Assembly (NCBI GenBank): GCA_963835085.1
Contig: CAWIED010000002.1
Coordinates: forward strand, 124,001-188,000
Reading direction: 5' to 3'
Length of the DNA stretch: 64,000 nt
Source: JBDIAG01 sp963835085
Lineage (GTDB): Bacteria > Actinomycetota > Actinomycetes > Actinomycetales > CAWJMD01
Under the pieces are notes generated by a model. That model worked only from the letters and a program-made list of their open reading frames with translations. It searched no databases and had not been told where the DNA came from. Positions 43,854 through 52,522 of this stretch are shown in pieces. The translations under genes and the position numbers were made by a program. How positions within the stretch are numbered: the first letter of the stretch is position 1; each line of letters opens with the position of its first letter.

Positions 43854-44576
43854 TCACCCAGCCAGTTGACCGAGATCGCTGAGCCGTTGCCGGGCCACGA
43901 ACCGGAACCGGTCGCCGCGAAACACCGACCTGGTCCATTCCACCGGTCGGCCGGCCGCGTCCCAGCCCGTGCGGTGGATGAGCAGCATCGGCAGCCCGGT
44001 GTCTACCCCCAGCAGGTCGGCCTGGACGGGATCGGCCAGGGTCGTCTCCACGGTGTCTTCCACGGTGGCGATCTCGATCCCGAACCTCTCGCGCAGGGTC
44101 CGGTAGAGCGAGCCGCGTGAGGCGAGCTCGTCGGCCAGGGCCGGCAACGGCCCGGGCAGCCGGGCGACCTCGTGCGCGATCGGCTCGTCGGCTGCCGTCC
44201 GCAGCCTTTCCACCCGATGGATGGTCGTTCCTGGGCTCACGTTCAAGCGCGCGCAGACCTCACCCTGGGCGGGCTCCTCCGTGACACTGAGGACGACGCT
44301 GCCTGGCCGCCATCCTTCCGATTGCAGGTCTTGGGAGAACGACGTGAGCTGGCGCACCTGCATGAGCTTGGGTTGGGCCACGAATGTGCCGCGGCCCTGG
44401 GTGCGCTCCAGGCGCCCGTTCACGACCAGTTCGGCGATGGCCTGCCGGACGGTGGTGCGCGAGGTCTCGAAGGTCTCGGCGAGCTCGCGTTCGGTGGGCA
44501 CGGCCGAGCCGGGAGGAAGACCCGCGATCAGGGCAAGGATCTCGTTCTTGACTCGGTAGTACTTGGGAACCTTCAC
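43854..44576 (-). CDS. dasR: GntR/HutC family regulator (DasR/NagR-like)
   Basis: A 240-residue repressor. The winged helix shows PTERELAETFETSRTTVRQA and the GRLERTQGRGTFVA wing. The UTRA effector domain follows from about residue 80, which in DasR/NagR binds glucosamine-6-phosphate or GlcNAc-6-phosphate. It is divergent from nagE, and the 241-bp gap holds three dre-type operators. One of them lies just upstream of its own ATG, so autoregulation is likely. The assignment as DasR orthologue rests on operators and context; the HutC family assignment is secure. Confidence 0.88.
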   Translation of the reverse strand: MKVPKYYRVKNEILALIAGLPPGSAVPTERELAETFETSRTTVRQAIAELVVNGRLERTQGRGTFVAQPKLMQVRQLTSFSQDLQSEGWRPGSVVLSVTEEPAQGEVCARLNVSPGTTIHRVERLRTAADEPIAHEVARLPGPLPALADELASRGSLYRTLRERFGIEIATVEDTVETTLADPVQADLLGVDTGLPMLLIHRTGWDAAGRPVEWTRSVFRGDRFRFVARQRLSDLGQLAG

Positions 44577-44626
44577 GACGGACCCTTCCGGAGACGAGAA
44601 CTGGTCGGAGTAACCGAAGGTACCTT

Positions 44627-44642
44627 ATTGGCCTAGACCAAT
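44627..44642. promoter_or_regulatory. dre-type operator 1 (regulator side)
   Basis: ATTGGCCTAGACCAAT, an almost perfect palindrome close to the DasR site ACTGGTCTAGACCACT, 50 bp before the repressor start. Confidence 0.8.
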
Positions 44643-44726
44643 CAACTCGCGCGCGCCCCTTCTTCCGGGTCGGCCCTCGCCAACGCATGTGATCTAGGAC
44701 ACACTCGAATATTCCTTGACAGCCCT

Positions 44727-44759
44727 ATTGGTCTATGCCAATCTCTGGTCTAGACCAAT
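44727..44759. promoter_or_regulatory. dre-type operators 2 and 3 (nagE side)
   Basis: Two adjacent 16-bp sites, ATTGGTCTATGCCAAT (44727-44742) and TCTGGTCTAGACCAAT (44744-44759), centred 17 bp apart, about 60-90 bp before nagE. TTGACA-like promoter sequence (CTTGACAG, 44715-44722) precedes them, so binding would cover the promoter. A half site GAGACCAAT lies before nagB near 46915. Confidence 0.82.
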
Positions 44760-44817
44760 CAGGTCGAACCGGGATCGGCCGAGATCCGGGTCAGCAACTA
44801 TCTCCGAGGAGGACAGA

Positions 44818-46899
44818 ATGAGCGACGTCGCGGCTTCCACAAAGAAGTCCGGGCTGCGCATTCCCGGGTTCGCCCAACTGCAGAGACTCGGCAAGAGCCT
44901 CATGCTCCCCATCGCGCTCCTGCCCGCCGCCGGCATTCTGCTGCGGCTCGGGCAGCCCGACCTGTTGGGCAAGATCACCGCCCCGGTGATCGGCCCGTTC
45001 TTCAATGCGATGAGCGCCGCCGGCGGCGCCATCTTCAGCAGCCTGCCGATCCTGTTCGCGGTGGGTGTTGCCATCGGCTTCGCCAAGAAGGCGGACGGCT
45101 CGACTGCCCTGTCGGCCGTGGCCGGCTATCTCGTGATCGACGCGGTGTTCAAGGCGATGTCGCCCGTCGTGCTGGCGGGGGTGCACGACCAGACCGGCGC
45201 CCAGGCGATGATCAACTACAGCGTGTTCGCCGGTATCGCGGTCGGCCTGGTCACGGCCTGGCTGTTCGATCGCTACCACAACATCCAGTTGCCCTCGTAC
45301 CTGGGCTTCTTCGGCGGACGCCGGTTCGTGCCGATCGTGGTGTCGCTTGCCTGCCTCTTCATGGGCTTCGCCCTGAGCTACTTCTACCCGATCTTCAACG
45401 TCGGGCTCACCGGCGTGGGGCAGTTCATCGGCGGCTCCGGAGTGATCGGCGCCTTCGCGTACGGCTTCGCCAACCGGATGCTGATCCCGGTCGGCCTGCA
45501 CCACATCCTCAACACCTATGTCTGGTTCCTCTACGGCGACTACAACACCGGCCACGGCATCGTCACCGGCGAGCTCACCCGCTTCGCCAAGGGTGACCCG
45601 TCCGCAGGACGACTGACCGCCGGCTTCTACCCGATCCTCATGTTCGGTCTGCCCGGCGCGGCGCTGGCCATGATCAAGGAGGCCAAGCCGGCCCAGAAGA
45701 AGGTGGCCGTCGGCATCCTGTCGGCCGCCGGCCTCACCGCCTTCCTTACCGGGGTGACGGAGCCGCTGGAGTTCGCGTTCATGTTCGTGGCGTTCCCCTT
45801 GTACGTGATCCACGCCGTCCTCACCGGCCTGTCGCTGGCCATCGCCTACTGGCTCAACATCCACCTCGGCTTCTCGTTCTCCGCAGGATTGATCGACCTG
45901 TTGCTCTACGGAACAGCACCGGCGGCCAAGAACGTGCCTCTGCTCATCGTCATGGGCGTCGTGTTCTTCTTCCTCTACTACGGGATGTTCCGATTCGCGA
46001 TCCGGCGCTGGAACATGCGCACTCCGGGCCGCGAGCCCGACGACGAGTTCGACGCCGAGCAGGCGGCCAACCTCACCGACTCCGCCAGCGCCGAGCTGAC
46101 GACCGGTGGTGCGGGCGGTGCCGCGAACAGCAAGGCCGAGCAGCTCATCGCAGCCTTCGGCGGACGGGAGAACCTGATCAACGTCGACGCCTGCATCACT
46201 CGGCTGCGGATGGAGGTAGCCGACAAGACCAAGGTCAACCAGGGGCGGCTGAAGGCCCTAGGTGCCGCCGGTGTGATCGAGGTGGGCAACAACGTGCAGG
46301 CCATCTTCGGCACGCAGGCCGACGCGTTGAAGGAAGACATCAACAATGCGCTGGCTCAGTCTCCGACCGCTCCGGTGGCGGCGGCACCCGTTGCCGAAGC
46401 GCCCGTGGTCGAAGCGGCTGCGGCACCGAAGGCTCCGGCGAAGAAGCGAGCGACCACCACCATCCTCGCCCCCGTGCAAGGTCGCGTGGTGCCGCTGCAG
46501 GAGGTTCCCGACCCCACCTTCGCGCAAGGCATCGTCGGCAACGGAGTGGCGATCGATCCCCCGCGGCACGTGGTCAACGCGGTGGCGCCGGTGGGCGGAA
46601 AGCTCATGACGCTGTGGCCGCACGCCTTCGTCATCCTCACTCCCGACAACGTGGGTGTGCTGGTGCACCTCGGCCTCGACACCGTGAAGCTGAACGGAGA
46701 AGGGTTCGTCTCGCTGGCCAAGCAGGGCGACCAGGTGGAGGCCGGCCAGGCCATCATCACCTTCGATGTGCCGTCGGTAGAGGCCTCGGGCCGTAACCCG
46801 ATCATCCCGGTCGTGGTCATGGATTCCAAGGCTGGCGACATCGCCGTTCTCGCCGAAGCGCAGGTGGCGGCGCTCGACTCGCTGTTCACCGTCAACTGA
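44818..46899 (+). CDS. nagE: PTS N-acetylglucosamine transporter, EIICBA
   Basis: Imports and phosphorylates N-acetylglucosamine. Order is EIIC (about residues 15-395, ten or so helices, family segment GVTEPLEFAFMF), EIIB with the phosphocysteine in NVDACITRLR near 458, a Pro/Ala-rich hinge, and EIIA with the phosphohistidine in VLVHLGLDTVKLNG near 618. Fusion of all three domains is like E. coli NagE; many actinobacteria have them as separate genes. ATG 44818 has GAGGAGGA upstream; an earlier in-frame start would overlap the operators. It heads nagE-nagB-nagA. Glucose is less likely because of its neighbours. Confidence 0.9.
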   Translation: MSDVAASTKKSGLRIPGFAQLQRLGKSLMLPIALLPAAGILLRLGQPDLLGKITAPVIGPFFNAMSAAGGAIFSSLPILFAVGVAIGFAKKADGSTALSAVAGYLVIDAVFKAMSPVVLAGVHDQTGAQAMINYSVFAGIAVGLVTAWLFDRYHNIQLPSYLGFFGGRRFVPIVVSLACLFMGFALSYFYPIFNVGLTGVGQFIGGSGVIGAFAYGFANRMLIPVGLHHILNTYVWFLYGDYNTGHGIVTGELTRFAKGDPSAGRLTAGFYPILMFGLPGAALAMIKEAKPAQKKVAVGILSAAGLTAFLTGVTEPLEFAFMFVAFPLYVIHAVLTGLSLAIAYWLNIHLGFSFSAGLIDLLLYGTAPAAKNVPLLIVMGVVFFFLYYGMFRFAIRRWNMRTPGREPDDEFDAEQAANLTDSASAELTTGGAGGAANSKAEQLIAAFGGRENLINVDACITRLRMEVADKTKVNQGRLKALGAAGVIEVGNNVQAIFGTQADALKEDINNALAQSPTAPVAAAPVAEAPVVEAAAAPKAPAKKRATTTILAPVQGRVVPLQEVPDPTFAQGIVGNGVAIDPPRHVVNAVAPVGGKLMTLWPHAFVILTPDNVGVLVHLGLDTVKLNGEGFVSLAKQGDQVEAGQAIITFDVPSVEASGRNPIIPVVVMDSKAGDIAVLAEAQVAALDSLFTVN

Positions 46900-46936
46900 G
46901 CACACCCGTAACCGAGACCAATAGGAGCGCATAGCA

Positions 46937-47722
46937 ATGGAAATCGTCATCCTCGAAGACGCGCAGACGATCGGCCGGCTCGGCGCCGACGTGTTCGTCA
47001 ACCTGCTCCACCGAAAGCCGGACGCCGTTCTGGGCCTGGCCACGGGCTCGTCACCGCTGGCCATCTACGACGAGCTGGCGGCGCGCTGCGCCCAGGGCGA
47101 CGTCTCTTTCCAGGGGGCCCGTGGGTTCACCCTGGATGAATATGTGGGGCTGGCCGCCGATCACCCGGAGAGCTACCGCAATGTCATCGACACCGATTTC
47201 GTCTCGCGGGTCGACTTCTCCCCTGGCGCCGTCCAGGGTCCCGACGGGTTGGCCACCGACATCCCGGCTGCCTGCGCGGCCTACGAGTCGGCCATCGCCG
47301 AGGCGGGCGGGGTCGACCTGCAGATCCTCGGCATCGGCACGGACGGGCACATCGGGTTCAACGAGCCAGGCTCGTCGCTGGCCTCGCGAACCCGGATCAA
47401 GACGTTGACCCGGCAGACCCGGCTCGACAACGCCCGGTTCTTCGACAACGACCTCGATGCCGTGCCGACCCATTGCCTCACCCAGGGTCTGACCACGATC
47501 ATGGCGGCCCGTCACGTGCTGTTGGTCGCGACGGGCAAGGGCAAGGCGGAGGCGGTGCACCAGCTGGTGGAAGGGCCCGTCAGCGCCTTGTGGCCGGCGA
47601 CGATCCTGCAGCACCATCCGCATGTGACGGTGTTGCTCGACGAGGCGGCCGCCAGCCGTCTGCAGCTGGCCGACTATTACCGCCAGACCTATGCCGCCAA
47701 GCCCGCCTGGCAGGGTATCTAG
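46937..47722 (+). CDS. nagB: Glucosamine-6-phosphate deaminase
   Basis: Converts glucosamine 6-phosphate to fructose 6-phosphate and ammonia, the last step into glycolysis. Length 261 residues. LGLATGSSPLAIYDELA binds phosphate, FTLDEYVGL carries the catalytic Asp, and GIGTDGHIGFNEPGSS is the family signature. It lies 37 bp after nagE in the operon, with AGGAG upstream and a half dre site (GAGACCAAT) in the gap. Confidence 0.94.
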   Translation: MEIVILEDAQTIGRLGADVFVNLLHRKPDAVLGLATGSSPLAIYDELAARCAQGDVSFQGARGFTLDEYVGLAADHPESYRNVIDTDFVSRVDFSPGAVQGPDGLATDIPAACAAYESAIAEAGGVDLQILGIGTDGHIGFNEPGSSLASRTRIKTLTRQTRLDNARFFDNDLDAVPTHCLTQGLTTIMAARHVLLVATGKGKAEAVHQLVEGPVSALWPATILQHHPHVTVLLDEAAASRLQLADYYRQTYAAKPAWQGI

Positions 47723-47765
47723 TTCCGACCACCTGTAAACAATTGCTACGGAGGAGGTTTCGTCC

Positions 47766-48947
47766 ATGTTGATCACTGCCGACACCATCGCCACCGGTTC
47801 TGACCTGCTCCGTCCCGGTTGGCTGGAGATCGCCGGAGACCGAGTGGTGGCGCTCGGCTCCGGCGTGCCCGACCGGCCCGTCGACCACGCGCTCGGCGCC
47901 GTCACCGTCGTACCCGGCTTCGTCGACATGCACGTGCATGGCGGCGGTGGCGGCGCGTTCCCCGAGGCCACGGCCGAGGGGACGCGGGCGGCCGTCGAAC
48001 TGCATCGCCGGCACGGCACCACGTCCATGATCGCCTCGCTGGTGGCCGCGCACCCCGCCGATCTGCTTCGGCAGGTCGGGGTGTTGGCCGAGCAGGTGGC
48101 CGACGGCCAGGTGGTCGGCATCCATCTCGAGGGGCCCTGGCTGTCGCCGCGTCGTTGCGGCGCGCACGAGCCCTCTGCGCTACGCGATCCGGAGCAGGCG
48201 GAGCTCGGCCGGGTGTTCGCCGCGGCCAAGGGCACCATCAGGATGGTCACGCTCGCCCCCGAGCTCGACGGTGCGTCGGCGGCGATCCGGCGCATCGTCG
48301 AGGCAGGAGCCGTTGCCGCAGTGGGCCATACGGACGCCAGCTACGAGCAGGCCAGGGCGGCGATCGATGCGGGCGCGAGTGTGGCGACGCACCTGTTCAA
48401 CGCCATGCGGCCGGTACATCACCGCGAGCCGGGGCCGGTGATCGCTCTCCTGGAGGACCCGCGCGTCACCGTCGAGCTGATCACCGACGGGGTGCACCTG
48501 CACCCCGCGCTCTACCGGGACGTCTCGGCCAGGGTGGGTCGCGACCGGGTCGCCCTGGTCACCGATGCCATGGCGGCTGCCGGCATGCCCGACGGCGCCT
48601 ACCAGCTCGGGGCCTTGGCGGTGGACGTGGTGGGCGGCACGGCTCGGGTGGCCGGTACCGACACCATTGCCGGCAGCACCGCCACGATGGATCACGTGTT
48701 CCGGTATGCGGTGACCCATAGCGAGCTCGACCGCGACGAGGCACTCCTGACCGGCGTGCGGCAGTCGTCCATCACCCCGGCCCGGGCCCTGGGCCTGCCT
48801 CATAACGGGCTCACCGTCGGCGCCTCGGCCGACCTCGTGATGCTGGACGAGGCGCTGCAGGTGGCCGGGGTGCTCTGTCGGGGGGCCTGGGTCGACGACC
48901 CTGCCGGTGTTGTAGGCGAGAGTGCGGCCGGAGTTCACGCGGGCTGA
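47766..48947 (+). CDS. nagA: N-acetylglucosamine-6-phosphate deacetylase
   Basis: Removes acetate from GlcNAc-6-phosphate to feed NagB. Amidohydrolase-fold enzyme of 393 residues with metal ligands in VDMHVHGGG and HLEGPWLS, then GHTDASYEQ, HLFNAMRPVHHR, TDGVHLHP and the catalytic Asp in VTDAMAAAG. GGAGGAGG precedes the ATG. It completes the uptake, deacetylation and deamination chain. Confidence 0.94.
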   Translation: MLITADTIATGSDLLRPGWLEIAGDRVVALGSGVPDRPVDHALGAVTVVPGFVDMHVHGGGGGAFPEATAEGTRAAVELHRRHGTTSMIASLVAAHPADLLRQVGVLAEQVADGQVVGIHLEGPWLSPRRCGAHEPSALRDPEQAELGRVFAAAKGTIRMVTLAPELDGASAAIRRIVEAGAVAAVGHTDASYEQARAAIDAGASVATHLFNAMRPVHHREPGPVIALLEDPRVTVELITDGVHLHPALYRDVSARVGRDRVALVTDAMAAAGMPDGAYQLGALAVDVVGGTARVAGTDTIAGSTATMDHVFRYAVTHSELDRDEALLTGVRQSSITPARALGLPHNGLTVGASADLVMLDEALQVAGVLCRGAWVDDPAGVVGESAAGVHAG

Positions 48948-49113
48948 GGTCTGGGCTCTGCCGCCGGTCGGGGGCGATCGAGTGTCGGTGGATCATAGCC
49001 AGTGCCAACCGCGGTCTATTTCGCGCGGATGGCAGCAGGCAAGCACGGGACCCCGCGACGATCTTGCGGAGTGAGGCCCTGGCCGTCCCGGTTGGCGACC
49101 GGCACCCCGAGCT

Positions 49114-49125
49114 GTCAATATTGAC
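49114..49125. promoter_or_regulatory. Palindromic operator candidate before FGGY kinase
   Basis: GTCAATATTGAC is a perfect 12-bp palindrome, A/T-rich in a GC-rich setting, 63 bp before the kinase start. TTGAC at its right end may overlap a -35 element. The regulator is unknown. Confidence 0.5.
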
Positions 49126-49187
49126 GCGCGTCGACGGCGGCTCCAGAGCAAGGCGAGCCACGCCCGTCGGCTTACCGGCAACTCACT

Positions 49188-50708
49188 GTGAGGGAATCTG
49201 TGGTCGTGCGCTCGTCAACGGCTGAGCCGAAGCTGCTCCTCGGCGTGGATATCGGGACCGGAAGTTCGAAAGGCGTGCTGACCCGAGCCGATGGCCAGAT
49301 CGTCGGCATCAGCGAGCAGCCGCACGACCTTTCGCTCCCGCGGCCCGGGTGGGCGGAGCACGATCCAGAAGCTGTGTGGTGGACCGATTTTCGGGCCATC
49401 TGCGACGAGCTCCTACCCCTGGTGGGTGGCGATGGTCTGGCCGGGGTGGCAGTGTCCGGGATCGGGCCGTGCATGCTCCCCTGCGATGCGGATGCGGTGC
49501 CATTGCGGCCCGCAATCCTCTACGGCATCGACACTCGCTCGATGGACGAGATCGATGAGCTCACGACACTCTTCGGGCAGGAGAGCATCGTTGCCCGCTG
49601 CGGCAATCTGTTGAGTGCGCAGTCAGTCGGGGGACGGCTCTTGTGGATGCGCCGCCACGAGCCCGAGCTTTATGCGCGGACCAAATATTGGTTCATGGCC
49701 AGCTCCTTCATCGCGCATCGGCTCACCGGCTCCTACGTCCTGGATCACATCTCTGCCAGCTACTCCGAACCGCTGTACGACGTCCACGCCGGTACGTGGA
49801 TCGACGAATGGTGCCACCAGATCGCGCCCGGTCTGGCGATGCCCACGTTGCTTCGGCCCAGCGATATCGCCGGCTACGTGAATGCTGAAGGCTCTCGGCT
49901 TTCCGGCTTGCCGCAAGGCTTGCCTGTCGCTGTCGGCACTATGGACAGCTTTGCCGACGCGATGAGTGTGGGCGTGCGTCAGCCCGGCGATGCGGTGGTG
50001 ATCTATGGATCGACGATGTCGATCGTCGTTGTGACCGAGAAGGCACATTCGTCGCCGCAGCTGTGGTCGAACGCGCACCTGTTTGAGAACACCTACAACC
50101 TCGCCAGCGGGATGGCAACCTCAGGCTCGCTCACCAAGTGGCTGCGCGACATTCTCGGCAACGCCTCGTTTGCAGATCTGACGGCCGAGGTCGCCGCAGT
50201 AGGGCCGGGCGCAGGTGGGTTGGTCGCCTTGCCGTACTTCGCCGGCGAGCGCACTCCGCTGCTCGACCCAAATGCGCGCGGAGCCATCTTCGGTCTCACG
50301 CTGAATCATGGGCGCGGTCACCTGTACCGTGCGCTCTTGGAAGCGACCGCCTTCGGCGCTCGCCACGTGCTGAGCGCTATGGCCGAGGCAGGAGCGACGA
50401 GTACTCGTTGCTACGCGGTCGGCGGTGGCACCACCGGCGGGCTCTGGCCGCAGATCGTCTCTGACATCACTGGCCTGACCCAGGAGATCACCGAGCAATC
50501 CGTGGGTGCGTGCTACGGGGACGCGATGCTGGCAGGCGTTGCCGTAGGGATCGTCGACCGCGACGCGACCTGGTCGCAGACGATCGCCACCGTCGAGCCG
50601 AACCTGGCGAACAAGGCGCTCTATGACGAGCTATCTGCGATCTACCTGGCCTTGCACCCCAGAACCGTGGAGCTGCAGCATCTGTTGGCGGAGATTCAAC
50701 TGCGCTGA
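49188..50708 (+). CDS. FGGY family carbohydrate kinase
   Basis: A 506-residue sugar or polyol kinase of the xylulokinase/gluconokinase type. The N-terminal phosphate motif GVDIGTGSSKGVL, the middle VALPYFAGERTPLLDPNARG (FGGY motif region) and the ATP-site AVGGGTTGGLWPQIVSDITG are all in place. Substrate cannot be told; no dehydrogenase or isomerase lies next to it to suggest one. Start GTG 49188. It lies after the nag genes on the same strand but 240 bp away, with its own operator-like palindrome, so it is probably a separate unit. Confidence 0.85.
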   Translation: MRESVVVRSSTAEPKLLLGVDIGTGSSKGVLTRADGQIVGISEQPHDLSLPRPGWAEHDPEAVWWTDFRAICDELLPLVGGDGLAGVAVSGIGPCMLPCDADAVPLRPAILYGIDTRSMDEIDELTTLFGQESIVARCGNLLSAQSVGGRLLWMRRHEPELYARTKYWFMASSFIAHRLTGSYVLDHISASYSEPLYDVHAGTWIDEWCHQIAPGLAMPTLLRPSDIAGYVNAEGSRLSGLPQGLPVAVGTMDSFADAMSVGVRQPGDAVVIYGSTMSIVVVTEKAHSSPQLWSNAHLFENTYNLASGMATSGSLTKWLRDILGNASFADLTAEVAAVGPGAGGLVALPYFAGERTPLLDPNARGAIFGLTLNHGRGHLYRALLEATAFGARHVLSAMAEAGATSTRCYAVGGGTTGGLWPQIVSDITGLTQEITEQSVGACYGDAMLAGVAVGIVDRDATWSQTIATVEPNLANKALYDELSAIYLALHPRTVELQHLLAEIQLR

Positions 50709-50725
50709 CTGCTGAGGTGAATGCG

Positions 50726-51121
50726 CTACTGGGCGGCCGGATCGGGCTGGTGGATGCCGAAGACGTTGCCCTCAGTGTCGATGAAGTAGCCCTGCCACGC
50801 CATGCCCGGCAAGGCATACTTCGGCAGAGCAACGGTGCCGCCCGCCTCGATGATCTTGGCCGAGGTGGCCTCGAAGTCGTCGGTGCCCACCGTGAGGACA
50901 CCCCCCGCGACCGCTCCACCGGGTGCGGGGTTGTCGCCCTGCCGTTGCATGATGGCGCCGTTGATGCCCGGATCGCCGTCGTCACCGGTGGTCACTCCGA
51001 AATAGGGCATGCCTGCGTACTCGCTCCAGTCCTGGACCTGCCAGCCCAAGGCGCTCTGGTAGAAGGCCACCGCACGTTGGGGGTCGGCGGCGTGAATCTC
51101 GAAGTGGATGACGCGGGACAT
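50726..51121 (-). CDS. VOC family protein (glyoxalase-like)
   Basis: A single-domain vicinal-oxygen-chelate protein of 131 residues: MSRVIHFEIHAADPQRAVAF, GGVLTVGTDDFEATSAKI, and FIDTEGNVFGIHQPD at the end. The metal-ligand pattern (His near residue 7, Glu/His at the C-terminal strand) is only partly conserved. Function unknown; many such proteins handle toxic aldehydes or drugs, or merely bind ligands. ATG 51121 follows AGGAGGAG. It converges on the FGGY kinase. Confidence 0.82.
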   Translation of the reverse strand: MSRVIHFEIHAADPQRAVAFYQSALGWQVQDWSEYAGMPYFGVTTGDDGDPGINGAIMQRQGDNPAPGGAVAGGVLTVGTDDFEATSAKIIEAGGTVALPKYALPGMAWQGYFIDTEGNVFGIHQPDPAAQ

Positions 51122-51288
51122 AGCGGCTCCTCCTGATCGTCCTGCTCCGGACATTCAGCCTGTCATAGCGCGCCGGGTGACGCACCCGTTCGGCCTGTGA
51201 ATCGAGCTCGACTCGCCTTCGCTCGAGCCGACCTCCGGCGCACACGCCGTGCCTGTGCTACCTCCCGTGCCTGTGCTACCTCCCGTTG

Positions 51289-52098
51289 CTACCGCCCAGC
51301 CGGTGGGTGTCCCAGGCAGATCACGGCGCCCATCGGGTCTTTGATGGAGGCAAGGGTTCCCCACGGGGTGACCTCGCCGGGCATCAGAACCTGGCCGCCG
51401 AGCTCAGCGGCTTGGGCGACCGTCGCGGCAACGTCGTCCACGGTGATGTAGACCTGCCAGAACGACGGGTGTCCCTCGCCCAACATGCCCTTGGCCGCCA
51501 TGATCCCGGCCACGCCTTCTGTGGCATCGCCTGAACCGACAGATACCTGTGAGTAGTAGTCGGGCCCGATGGCGTCGGGGTCGCCGCCGGTCCCGATCTC
51601 CGTGAGTTCCCAGCCCAGCGCCGTGGGATAGAACGCCGTGGAGGCCGCGTAGTCCATGCTCATGGTGTCGAACCAGTACGGCGTGCCGTGGGTACCGCGC
51701 TCGGTGAAGCCCGGGTGTGTGCCGGATTGCCAGATGCCATAGGCCGCACCGGCCGGATCGGCGAGGATCGCCATCCGGCCCAGGTCGCCCACTGCCATCA
51801 CCGGCGACAGGACGCTTGCGCCGGCGGCGGTGGCCGCTTCGACGGCTGTGTCGGCGTCGTCGACCTTGAAGTACACCGACCAGACGTTGGTCGGTCCTTG
51901 TGCGTCGTCGCCCGACTGCATCAGCCCGGCGACGAGCTTGCCATGGGCGGAGAAGTTGCGGTAGCCGCCGAACTCCTCGTTGGGTTCGCTTGCCTCCCAA
52001 CCGAACAGCCGGCCGTAGAAGTCGACGGCGCGGGGTGCGTCGGAGGTCATCAGATCGAACCAGACGGGTGCCCCCGTAACGGGGGTGTAGTCGGACAT
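51289..52098 (-). CDS. Two-domain VOC family protein
   Basis: Two VOC modules in tandem, 269 residues: APVWFDLMTSDAPRAVDFYG (residues 10-130) and GTPYWFDTMSMDYAASTAFY (about 135-265). Each ends in a DPxGAxxxxxxxG strand (ADPAGAAYGIWQ; KDPMGAVICLG). Resembles hydroxylase-like VOC proteins such as mycobacterial CFP30B; the substrate is unknown. ATG 52098 has GAGAGGA upstream. The gap to the next VOC gene contains an 18-bp sequence (CGTGCCTGTGCTACCTCC) twice in a row at 51249-51284. Confidence 0.83.
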   Translation of the reverse strand: MSDYTPVTGAPVWFDLMTSDAPRAVDFYGRLFGWEASEPNEEFGGYRNFSAHGKLVAGLMQSGDDAQGPTNVWSVYFKVDDADTAVEAATAAGASVLSPVMAVGDLGRMAILADPAGAAYGIWQSGTHPGFTERGTHGTPYWFDTMSMDYAASTAFYPTALGWELTEIGTGGDPDAIGPDYYSQVSVGSGDATEGVAGIMAAKGMLGEGHPSFWQVYITVDDVAATVAQAAELGGQVLMPGEVTPWGTLASIKDPMGAVICLGHPPAGR

Positions 52099-52522
52099 GG
52101 TCGTTCCTCTCAGGTCGAATCGAGGCATCCAGAGGTACTGACGGGGGAGACGTTCTACACGTTTAGTCGAACCCTGCTCTGTGGCGCGAGGCAGATACGT
52201 GTTCGGCGGAATTGGCTGCGGTCACAGAGATCGGTTCCACGGTACGTCAGGCACAGGCACCTGGTCGGCTTCGGGACGGCTCAATCCTGCCGAGTTCTCG
52301 CTGCGTTGTGCAAGCGATCGCCGGGGATTGTGTTGCTCACCGCGGATCGACTTCTCGGCTGCTGAACGTGCCTGTCAGCTGGACGTGGCGGCGCCGCGCG
52401 CCGGACTTTCCTGTCGAGCGGGATCAGCTTCTCAGGCTCGGCCAGGTTGCTTGCGGGTCGGCAAGAGACCTGACAAGGTCAAGGCGCTTTCGCCTCTACC
52501 GTTTGAGCTTGAGGGGTTATTC
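52099..52522 (+). promoter_or_regulatory. Leader of the peptide transporter operon
   Basis: 424 bp between the divergent VOC gene and the substrate-binding protein. An in-frame open frame from 52181 crosses it but is Arg/Ser-rich with no ribosome binding site, so I do not count it. A short stem AGGCG-N4-CGCCT lies near 52480. No operator is clear. Confidence 0.4.
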
